A stretch of DNA of 5,182 nt from Actinobacteria bacterium 21-64-8 (GTDB lineage Bacteria; Actinomycetota; Acidimicrobiia; Acidimicrobiales; RAAP-2): contig NCBD01000082.1 of the NCBI GenBank assembly GCA_002255315.1, positions 1 through 5,182 of the forward strand, read 5' to 3'. Numbering within the stretch: position 1 is the first letter of the stretch; every line of letters starts with the position of its first letter. This document shows positions 1 to 5,182 of this stretch, piece by piece. Position numbers and translations under genes: made by a program. The notes under the pieces are model-generated. The model did not search any database and had not been told where the DNA came from. It was given only the letters and a program-made list of their open reading frames with translations.

Positions 1-704
1 GTGTGCAGCGGCCAGATTGGCGCTTTCACGGCGAAGGCAATGGCGAAGGCGACGAACAACCACACGGATGCCGAATGCGTCAACGGTGTGCTCGCGAGGG
101 CCCCGTAGGCAAAGGTGAGGGCGCCGCCAGTTTGGTGCTGGTGGACGAAGCCCAAGTAGAGCAGGCCCGCGAAGAGAAAGGCCGAGCCGCTAAAGGTGTA
201 GATGAAGAACTTCAGCGCCGCGCGCGAACGCTGCGGGCCACCCCACTGGGAGATGATGAAGTAACACGGCACGAGCGTCAGCTCAAAAAAGATGAAGAAC
301 TCGAGCAGGTCGTGCGCGAGAAAACTCCCCATCGTGCACGAAGTCAGCAGCAGCATCCACGTGACGAAACTCGCTTCGCGGCGTCGCTCGCGAGCGCCCG
401 CGAGCGCGACGAAGACCACGAGCGCCGTCAAGACCACCATCAACAACGAAATTCCGTCGAGGGCGACGTCGTAGGCGAGGCCGAAGGGCGCCGACAAGAC
501 ATGTCTCGTCGAGAAGTCGAAGGTCCCCATGCCCTTCACGTGCGGGTTATAGAGCAGCGCGACGACAATCGCCAACGCCAACTCAACGCCCGACGTGACC
601 AGGGCGACGGCGTAGGCGCGACCACTGCGGCGCGCGAGCAGTGCACCGCCCGCGCCGAGCAGCGGCACGACGAGCAACGCGCTTAACCACCACGACGAGT
701 GCAT
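1..704 (-). CDS. nuoM: NADH-quinone oxidoreductase subunit M (NuoM), 3' end outside the window
   Basis: NuoM is one of the three antiporter-like membrane subunits of complex I and is thought to move protons as quinone is reduced by the peripheral arm. Reading leftwards from the ATG at 704-702 gives 234 complete codons with no stop before the window edge, about half the usual ~490-540 residues. Residues 1-25 and 31-52 are hydrophobic helices. EFFIFFELTLVPCYF (135-149) holds the conserved Glu at 141, equivalent to E. coli Glu144. AFAVKAPIWPLH (223-234) holds the conserved channel Lys at 227, equivalent to E. coli Lys234, and breaks off just where the family continues with a WLPDAH-like segment. 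A short Arg/Glu-rich loop (ARERRRE, 104-110) separates two helices. The start directly follows the nuoL TAA with no spacer, so translation is probably coupled. Identification is firm; only the C-terminal half is unseen. Confidence 0.96.
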   Translation of the reverse strand, partial: MHSSWWLSALLVVPLLGAGGALLARRSGRAYAVALVTSGVELALAIVVALLYNPHVKGMGTFDFSTRHVLSAPFGLAYDVALDGISLLMVVLTALVVFVALAGARERRREASFVTWMLLLTSCTMGSFLAHDLLEFFIFFELTLVPCYFIISQWGGPQRSRAALKFFIYTFSGSAFLFAGLLYLGFVHQHQTGGALTFAYGALASTPLTHSASVWLFVAFAIAFAVKAPIWPLH

Positions 705-2576
705 TTAACCCGCCCTCGCCACGAGAAAGACGACGATTACGGCGGTGCCGAGCACCATCGCGAGGGCGTAGTGACGCGCGAAACCCGACTGCACCTTTTG
801 TAGGCCCACGGCGCTGCGACGAACTGATCCCGCGACACCCGCCACCGCGCCGTCGAGCACTTTGGGTTCGATGACGTCGTCGCTGTAGCGCGCCGCGTGC
901 GCGAGTGGGCGACCAATCACTAAGTCGTAGGCGTCGTCCCAGTGCCAGACCTTTTCAAAGAACGTTGACTCGTAGCGATCAGAACTCACCCGGTCGCGCC
1001 AGATCGTAAAGGCGGCCGCCAACCCGATCATCGCGGCGGCGACGTCGACAATCCCGAGACCCCACTGAGTGGACGTAGAGAGCGCGGGCACGGGAGCGAC
1101 GTAACCAAAGGTGGGCGCGAGAAAGGTGGCGAGCGAGCGGCCGTGGATCCAGGGCAAATCCAACAGACCCCCGAGGGCCGACAGCACGGCCAAGACGACG
1201 AGCGGCGTCGTCATTGACCAGGGTGATTCGTGCGGGTCGTGTCCGTGGGTGACTTCGCGAAAGCGCTCATTGCCGCGAAAGGTCAAGACGAAGAGTCGAC
1301 TCATGTAGTACGCGGTCAAGATCGCCGTGACGAGTCCGAGCAACCAGAGGATCTTGTCGTGACTGTAGGCGTTGGTTAAGACGTCGCCCTTCGCCCAGAA
1401 TCCCGCGAAGGGTGGTACGCCCGAAATGGCGAGCCAACCGACGAGAAAGGTCGGGAAGGTGAGGGGCAAGAAGCGCTGCAGCGCACCCATCTTTCGAAGG
1501 TCCTGCTCACCGTTGAGTGAGTGGATCACTGAGCCCGAACCCAAGAACAACAGGGCCTTAAAGAAGGCGTGCGCGACCATCAAAAAGATCGCCGCGCCGT
1601 ACGCGCCCACGCCCACCGCAAGGACCATGTAGCCAATCTGGGAGACCGTCGAAAAGGCCAGCACCTTCTTGATGTCCTTCTGTGACGTGGCGATAGTGGC
1701 GGCGACGAAGGCGGTGACCCCGCCGATGATGGCGATGGTGAGTCGACCGCTCGACGAGAGCGCGAGCACCGGGGACATGCGCACGAGCAAGTAGACGCCC
1801 GCCGTCACCATGGTCGCGGCGTGAATGAGCGCCGACACCGGCGTCGGGCCCTCCATCGCGTCGGGAAGCCAGTTAAAGAGTGGAATCTGAGCGCTCTTAC
1901 CGGTCGCGCCGAGTAGCAACGCCAGCACGATGACCGTCGCGGTCGAGCCCGAGAGCGCACCGACGCGGTGAAACACGTCGAGGTAGTTCAACGTGTGCAG
2001 GTGATTAAAGAGCAAGAACATCGCGTAGAGCAGTCCCAGGTCGCCCACGCGGTTATAGAGGAACGCCTTCTTGCCGGCCGACGCGGCGCTGTCGCGGTCG
2101 AAGTAGTAGCCCACCAACCAGTAGGAACAGACCCCCACGCCCTCCCAGCCCACGAAGGTGAGGACCAAATTATTCGCCAGCACCAAGGTGAGCATGGAAA
2201 AGACGAACAAGTTCAAGTAGAGAAAGAACTTGCGGTAGTCACGTTCTGCGTGCATGTAGCCCATGGAGTACAGATGAATCAGTGCCGAAATACCCGTGAC
2301 GAAGAGACACATGGTGATTGATAACGGATCGACCAAGAGCGCCACCGACACGTGCAGCGAACCGACGTTGAACCACGTAAAGAGATGCACCGTCACTTCG
2401 CGCGAGGCGTGGTGAATGAGGACGAAAAAGGCCGCGACCGACAGGACGAAGCTCGCGGCGACCACGCCAGTGGCTACGACGCCCACGGCGCGCTCGGACT
2501 GAGAGCGCCCCGCGCACAGGACGTACACGTAACCCGCGAGAGGTAACAACACGATGAGTGTCGCGAGCGTCGCCAT
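705..2576 (-). CDS. nuoL: NADH-quinone oxidoreductase subunit L (NuoL)
   Basis: NuoL is the distal antiporter-like proton-pumping subunit of the complex I membrane arm. The product has 623 residues, normal for the family (about 600-650), and appears complete. Visible hallmarks: FVGWEGVGVCSYWLVGYY (141-158) with the essential Glu145; NRVGDLG (175-181); GATGKSAQIPLFNWLPDAME (223-242) with channel Lys227; PTPVSALIHAATMVTAGVYL (244-263) with His252; HAFFKALLFLGSGSVIH (336-352) with Lys340; and FWAKGD (393-398) with Lys396. The C-terminal part (about 527-600) is polar and amphipathic, matching the lateral helix that runs along the membrane arm, and is followed by a final membrane helix (about 603-620). 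The ATG shares its A with the nuoK TGA (TGATG), and a GGAG lies 11 bases upstream. One departure from the common motif is FWAKGD where many homologues have FWSKDE; the Lys is kept. Confidence 0.98.
   Translation of the reverse strand: MATLATLIVLLPLAGYVYVLCAGRSQSERAVGVVATGVVAASFVLSVAAFFVLIHHASREVTVHLFTWFNVGSLHVSVALLVDPLSITMCLFVTGISALIHLYSMGYMHAERDYRKFFLYLNLFVFSMLTLVLANNLVLTFVGWEGVGVCSYWLVGYYFDRDSAASAGKKAFLYNRVGDLGLLYAMFLLFNHLHTLNYLDVFHRVGALSGSTATVIVLALLLGATGKSAQIPLFNWLPDAMEGPTPVSALIHAATMVTAGVYLLVRMSPVLALSSSGRLTIAIIGGVTAFVAATIATSQKDIKKVLAFSTVSQIGYMVLAVGVGAYGAAIFLMVAHAFFKALLFLGSGSVIHSLNGEQDLRKMGALQRFLPLTFPTFLVGWLAISGVPPFAGFWAKGDVLTNAYSHDKILWLLGLVTAILTAYYMSRLFVLTFRGNERFREVTHGHDPHESPWSMTTPLVVLAVLSALGGLLDLPWIHGRSLATFLAPTFGYVAPVPALSTSTQWGLGIVDVAAAMIGLAAAFTIWRDRVSSDRYESTFFEKVWHWDDAYDLVIGRPLAHAARYSDDVIEPKVLDGAVAGVAGSVRRSAVGLQKVQSGFARHYALAMVLGTAVIVVFLVARAG
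714..717 (-). promoter_or_regulatory. Probable Shine-Dalgarno sequence of nuoM (GAGG)
   Basis: GAGG within the last codons of nuoL lies nine bases before the nuoM ATG at 704, with G-rich sequence between. It is a moderate match at acceptable spacing. The ATG directly abuts the nuoL TAA, so re-initiation by the ribosome that finishes nuoL is also likely. Confidence 0.4.
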
Positions 2577-2881
2577 CAGCCGTGCAGCTCCGACAACTCA
2601 TCCACCGAGGTCGACGAGCGTCGACGAAAGACCGCTACCACGATGCCCAGCCCCACCGTCACCTCCGCGGCCGCGACGACCATGACAAAAAAGACGCTGG
2701 CCTGGCCGGCCACGTCACCGAGCGTGCGCGAAAAACTCACGAAGGTGAGGTTCACGGCGTTGAGCATGAGTTCAATGCACATGAACATGACGAGCGCGCT
2801 GCGGCGCGTCAGCAGCCCGTAGGCGCCAATGCCAAAAAGCAAAGCCGCGACGACCAGGTACCACGCGACGGGCACGTTCAC
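2576..2881 (-). CDS. nuoK: NADH-quinone oxidoreductase subunit K (NuoK)
   Basis: NuoK is the small three-helix membrane subunit (ND4L homologue) between NuoJ and the antiporter-like subunits; its two buried glutamates belong to the horizontal proton relay. The 101-residue length is typical. Helix 1 is about residues 5-24. Helix 2 contains [14 protein letters not shown] (34-47) with the first key Glu at 37 (E. coli Glu36). Helix 3 contains [20 protein letters not shown] (66-85) with the second at 73 (E. coli Glu72). A short polar tail, [16 protein letters not shown], ends the protein. The start is GTG at 2881-2879, overlapping the nuoJ TGA by four bases (GTGA); the upstream sequence is G-rich without a clear Shine-Dalgarno core, which fits translation by re-initiation from nuoJ. 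The stop shares one base with the nuoL ATG. Confidence 0.97.
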   Translation of the reverse strand: MNVPVAWYLVVAALLFGIGAYGLLTRRSALVMFMCIELMLNAVNLTFVSFSRTLGDVAGQASVFFVMVVAAAEVTVGLGIVVAVFRRRSSTSVDELSELHG

Positions 2882-3468
2882 GAACCCACCCCCACTTCGT
2901 GTTCGTCGTTGACTTCGTCGGCGCGTCGCTCGCGACGCGCGAGCAAGACCGCGCCGACGACCGCAATAATCAAGAGCACCGCCGTTGCTTCAAAGGCGAA
3001 GAGGTACGTCGTAAAGACGGCCGTGCCGAGTTGGCGCACGTTGCCCTGACCGGTCGCGAGCGGGGCACCGCCGTTGGCGACACCGGTCGCTCCTGTGACC
3101 CAATGCGAGCGAGCCATCAAGGTAATGAGGCCACCGACCGTAATGAGTACTCCCGCCAGCGCGAAGGGTCGCTGGCCGACGAGCGGATCGACGCGCACGC
3201 CTTCACGACGATCAACGCCGAGAAACATGATGACGAAGAGAAAGAGCACGACAATCGCCCCGGCGTAGACGATGATTTGGGCCGCGGCCAAGAAATCCGC
3301 GGACTGCGCGACGAAGGCAACCGCCACGCCAAAGAGCGTCACGATCAAGGAGACCGCCGCGTGAACCGGGTTCTTCACCACGATCACGCTGATCGCCCCG
3401 ACCAAGATCAACAGCGACGACGTGACAAAGACGAGCACGCCCGCCGTCGTGTAGGTCGCGGCGATCAC
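2878..3468 (-). CDS. nuoJ: NADH-quinone oxidoreductase subunit J (NuoJ)
   Basis: NuoJ (ND6 homologue) is a five-helix membrane subunit that packs against NuoH and NuoK; its third helix carries the pi-bulge whose rotation is thought to couple quinone chemistry to proton movement. The product has 196 residues, within the family range. [20 protein letters not shown] (13-32) is helix 1 and [20 protein letters not shown] (32-51) leads into helix 2. [20 protein letters not shown] (61-80) is the signature third helix, with Tyr68 and Gly70. A loop of about 30 residues rich in Gly and Ala (120-148) precedes the last helix (about 157-177), and a charged tail, [14 protein letters not shown], follows. 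The start is GTG at 3468-3466, overlapping the nuoI TGA by four bases; a weak GGGA lies just upstream. The 3' end encodes a perfect GC-rich inverted repeat (2921-2940). Confidence 0.96.
   Translation of the reverse strand: MIAATYTTAGVLVFVTSSLLILVGAISVIVVKNPVHAAVSLIVTLFGVAVAFVAQSADFLAAAQIIVYAGAIVVLFLFVIMFLGVDRREGVRVDPLVGQRPFALAGVLITVGGLITLMARSHWVTGATGVANGGAPLATGQGNVRQLGTAVFTTYLFAFEATAVLLIIAVVGAVLLARRERRADEVNDEHEVGVGS
2921..2940 (-). repeat. Perfect 8-bp inverted repeat with 4-base loop in the 3' end of nuoJ
   Basis: Positions 2921-2928 and 2933-2940 are exact reverse complements (GCGCGTCG and CGACGCGC) around a 4-base loop, giving a strong GC-rich hairpin in the mRNA. Its 3' end is 39 bases upstream of the nuoK GTG. 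It encodes the ARRERRA segment of the NuoJ tail, so Arg/Glu codon choice may explain it. No U-tract follows on either strand, so it is not an intrinsic terminator. Whether it affects nuoK translation or mRNA stability is unknown. Confidence 0.5.
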
Positions 3469-4217
3469 AGTTTGTCCCGCAGTCGTTTCGGCAACTTCGC
3501 TTTCATCTCATTGACGCGTCCGCTCAGTCCACGAAGGTCGCTGGGCACGTCGTCGGGTTGGAGGTGCTTGGCGAACGCTCGTCGAAGGGGCTTTGACCCC
3601 GTGGCCTCGTCGTTGCGACCCTCGTTCTGACCAGCCTCGGCGGCGCGGGTCCCCGCGCCCAAATCGGCCGTCCACTGAATGACGCCTTCGTAGGCGGCTT
3701 CACCCGACGGTGAGGTGGCGCGCATCCAGCCACCAGTCATCGCCGCTTCGCCCTCGCGCCAATCCTCCCAGGGCAGTCGCTTGGGGAAACCTTGGTCGTC
3801 GACGACGAGTTCGGCCTTGGTGTAGATCGCGTCGGCACGATTGGTAAAGGAGAACTCGAACATCTTGGATTCGGTGATCGCTTGGGTGGGGCAGGCCTCC
3901 ACGCACAGGTCACAGTGAATGCAACGCAAGTAGTTGATCTCGTAGACGTAGCCGTAGCGCTCACCGGGACTGACGGGGTGATTGGGTGGGTTGTCGAGAC
4001 CGCGCACGTAGATGCAGTTGGCCGGACAGACCCCGGCACAGAGTTCACAACCGATGCACTTTTCCATGCCGTCTTCGTAGCGATTGAGGACGTGGCGACC
4101 GTGTTGACGGGGCTGCTTGGGACGCTTGGCTTGGGGGTAACTCACCGTCACGCGAGGACGCGTGAGGTGCTGCAAGGTCAACTTGAAGCCGCCGAAGAAA
4201 TTCAGTGACTTGGCCAC
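3465..4217 (-). CDS. nuoI: NADH-quinone oxidoreductase subunit I (NuoI), 2x[4Fe-4S], with long C-terminal tail
   Basis: NuoI is the peripheral-arm ferredoxin-like subunit that sits on the membrane arm and carries clusters N6a and N6b, relaying electrons towards N2 and quinone. The product has 250 residues. CIGCELCAGVCP gives Cys54, 57, 60 and 64, and CIHCDLCVEACP gives Cys99, 102, 105 and 109, so all eight ligands are present. In this fold each cluster takes three Cys from one motif and the fourth from the other. The segment between them includes SPGERYGYVYEINYLRC (83-99), typical of actinobacterial NuoI. The N terminus (1-30) is amphipathic and basic, as expected for membrane contact. After about residue 165 the protein continues for some 85 residues with a polar, Gly/Asp/Arg-rich and then Lys/Arg-rich tail, which is long against roughly 180 residues in E. 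coli. The start is GTG at 4217-4215, sharing one base with the nuoH TAG and preceded by GGAGG. Confidence 0.97.
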   Translation of the reverse strand: MAKSLNFFGGFKLTLQHLTRPRVTVSYPQAKRPKQPRQHGRHVLNRYEDGMEKCIGCELCAGVCPANCIYVRGLDNPPNHPVSPGERYGYVYEINYLRCIHCDLCVEACPTQAITESKMFEFSFTNRADAIYTKAELVVDDQGFPKRLPWEDWREGEAAMTGGWMRATSPSGEAAYEGVIQWTADLGAGTRAAEAGQNEGRNDEATGSKPLRRAFAKHLQPDDVPSDLRGLSGRVNEMKAKLPKRLRDKL

Positions 4218-5182
4218 TACGCCTCCGGTCCGTCGGTCATTTTGCGCAGCACCTCTTCGGGCAGTGGTCGTCGACCCACGGGCGAGAGCACCGTGTCGGG
4301 TCCGACCTCACGGTGATGTCCTAGTTCAAAAGCCCGCGCGAGTACCACCGAGGCCACGAGCACGAGCGCCGCCATGATAAGGCCCCAGGCGGGCGCGACC
4401 AAAAAGCCTGCGACGATCAGCATCCAACCAAGACTCAAAGGAATGAGTCGCTTCCAGCCCAGGTCCATCACCTGGTCGTAGCGAAAGCGTGGCAGGGCCG
4501 CGCGGAACCACACGTAGGTAAAGGCGAACGCGGTCGTTTTGGCGAGGAACCACAGAATCGGAAAGACCCACTTCAAGTGCGGCACCGGAGGTATCCAGCC
4601 GGCCGGCCCCCCAAAGAAGAGGGTGACGATGATGGCCGACATCGTGATCGTGTTCATAAATTCGGCCAAGTAAAACAGTGCGAAGCGCAGTGACGAATAC
4701 TCGGTCGCGAAGCCGCCGACGAGTTCGCTGTCGGCCTCGACGACGTCAAAGGGTGGTCGACCGAGTTCGGCGGTGATGGCAATTAAAAAGACCGCGAAGG
4801 GCACAAAGCCCAGACGGATGAGGTTCCAGTGCCAGATGCCGTGCGCTTGGGAAGTGACGATGTCGTGGGTCGTCAACGAGCCCGTCACGAGAATGACGGT
4901 CACGATAGTCATGCCCAGCGCGGCCTCGTAGCTGATCATCTGGGCACTCGCGCGCACCGACGAGATCAAGGGGTACTTCGATCCCGACGCCCAACCCGCG
5001 AGCATGACGCCGTAGACCGATATGCCCGACATCGCGAGCATGATCAAGATGCCCATGGGGGGGTTGGCAATCTGCAGCATCACTCGGTGCCCGGCGATGG
5101 TGAGCGTGCCACCGAGGGGGACAATCGAGAAGGTGATGAGTGCGGGCACCAAGGATAAATAGGGCGCGAGTTTGAAGATGAA
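4217..5182 (-). CDS. nuoH: NADH-quinone oxidoreductase subunit H (NuoH), 5' end outside the window
   Basis: NuoH (ND1 homologue) anchors the peripheral arm to the membrane and forms most of the quinone tunnel. The frame is open to the right edge, giving 321 residues; it begins FIFKLAPYLSLVPALITF, which is internal to the family, so the true start with helix 1 lies beyond 5182. The TTG at 5152 should not be taken as the start. Numbering from the edge: GWASGSKYPLISSVRASAQM (63-82) followed by SYEAALG with Glu86, matching E. coli Glu157; then the cytoplasmic quinone-site loop AELGRPPFDVVEADSELVGG (138-157); then TEYSSLRFALFYLAEF (160-175). RAALPRFRYDQVMDLGWKRL (227-246) is the conserved late loop. 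Final helices are at about 247-285, then a polar tail. The quinone loop reads AELGR where many homologues have AETNR, and EADSEL where E. coli has EAEQEL. The TAG stop overlaps the nuoI GTG by one base. Confidence 0.96.
   Translation of the reverse strand, partial: FIFKLAPYLSLVPALITFSIVPLGGTLTIAGHRVMLQIANPPMGILIMLAMSGISVYGVMLAGWASGSKYPLISSVRASAQMISYEAALGMTIVTVILVTGSLTTHDIVTSQAHGIWHWNLIRLGFVPFAVFLIAITAELGRPPFDVVEADSELVGGFATEYSSLRFALFYLAEFMNTITMSAIIVTLFFGGPAGWIPPVPHLKWVFPILWFLAKTTAFAFTYVWFRAALPRFRYDQVMDLGWKRLIPLSLGWMLIVAGFLVAPAWGLIMAALVLVASVVLARAFELGHHREVGPDTVLSPVGRRPLPEEVLRKMTDGPEA
4222..4226 (-). promoter_or_regulatory. Shine-Dalgarno sequence of nuoI (GGAGG)
   Basis: A full GGAGG on the minus strand lies inside the last codons of nuoH, four bases ahead of the GTG at 4217. 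The spacing is shorter than the usual 5-9 bases, but no other in-frame ATG or GTG with a comparable site is seen nearby, and the next Met codon is residue 51, next to the first cluster motif. It therefore supports GTG 4217 as the nuoI start. It is the clearest ribosome binding site in the window. Confidence 0.6.

Noticed and set aside
385..396. 12-base self-complementary CGCTCGCGAGCG in nuoM, considered as an operator or site
   Set aside because: It is explained by Ala-Arg-Glu-Arg codons in GC-rich DNA, lies in the middle of a coding region, and has no second copy elsewhere that would suggest a binding-site family.
3..686. A 227-codon plus-strand open frame opposite nuoM
   Set aside because: Its translation is dominated by Arg, Glu, Asp, Gln and His, as expected for the antisense of Leu/Val/Ala-rich membrane protein codons. 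The minus strand here encodes unmistakable NuoM with its conserved Glu and Lys motifs.
2899..3630. A 243-codon plus-strand open frame opposite nuoJ and the end of nuoI
   Set aside because: It shows the same antisense composition (runs of Asp, Glu, Arg, His), has no recognisable domain, and crosses a junction of two well-supported genes on the other strand.
5057..5063. Run of seven G (C on the coding strand) in nuoH, considered as a phase-variable slippage tract
   Set aside because: It encodes the natural Asn-Pro-Pro-Met stretch in frame, is short for phase variation, and complex I is not an expected target.
4217..5152. A complete 311-codon NuoH starting at TTG 5152
   Set aside because: The frame stays open to the window edge and the residues upstream (FKLAPYLS) are typical internal NuoH sequence, so the TTG is an ordinary Leu codon and the gene is cut by the window.
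1..5182. A hidden mobile element, CRISPR array, tRNA, terminator or promoter
   Set aside because: The window is fully occupied by six overlapping or abutting core nuo genes. I saw no spaced direct repeats, no tRNA-like fold, no U-tract after a stem, and no non-coding space for a promoter.

Overview
The window is one uninterrupted stretch of a respiratory complex I (NADH:quinone oxidoreductase, nuo) operon. Everything lies on the minus strand, so transcription runs from high to low coordinates. The gene order is nuoH (5' end outside the window), nuoI, nuoJ, nuoK, nuoL and nuoM (3' end outside the window), which is the canonical bacterial order. I see no other gene, RNA gene, mobile element, CRISPR array or terminator, and no intergenic gap of even a few bases.

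Layout from the right edge leftwards: nuoH, the quinone-site membrane subunit, 5182-4217; nuoI, the 2x[4Fe-4S] subunit, 4217-3465; nuoJ, 3468-2878; nuoK, 2881-2576; nuoL, 2576-705; nuoM, 704-1. The five junctions are all tight: TAGTG (1-base overlap), GTGA (4 bases), GTGA (4 bases), TGATG (1 base) and TAA directly followed by ATG (0 bases). Such packing implies one mRNA and translational coupling. Three successive genes (nuoI, nuoJ, nuoK) start with GTG.

The six products form the membrane arm plus the link to the peripheral arm. NuoI carries clusters N6a and N6b and passes electrons towards the quinone site, where NuoH forms part of the cavity. NuoJ and NuoK supply the carboxylate relay along the membrane plane, and NuoL and NuoM are antiporter-like proton channels. 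Their key Glu and Lys residues are present, so the complex looks functional. NuoE, NuoF and NuoG lie outside the window, so the electron donor cannot be confirmed here.

The DNA is GC-rich (about 60% by eye). The NuoI core (the HGRHVLNRYEDGMEKCIGCE and SPGERYGYVYEINYLRCIHC segments) resembles actinobacterial NuoI. My best guess is Actinomycetota, possibly Acidimicrobiia; this rests on remembered family patterns, not a search. This is a core housekeeping region. I did not find an undescribed system. The points worth a second look are modest: a long charged NuoI tail, some substitutions at NuoH and NuoL motifs, and small GC-rich hairpins shortly upstream of several start codons.
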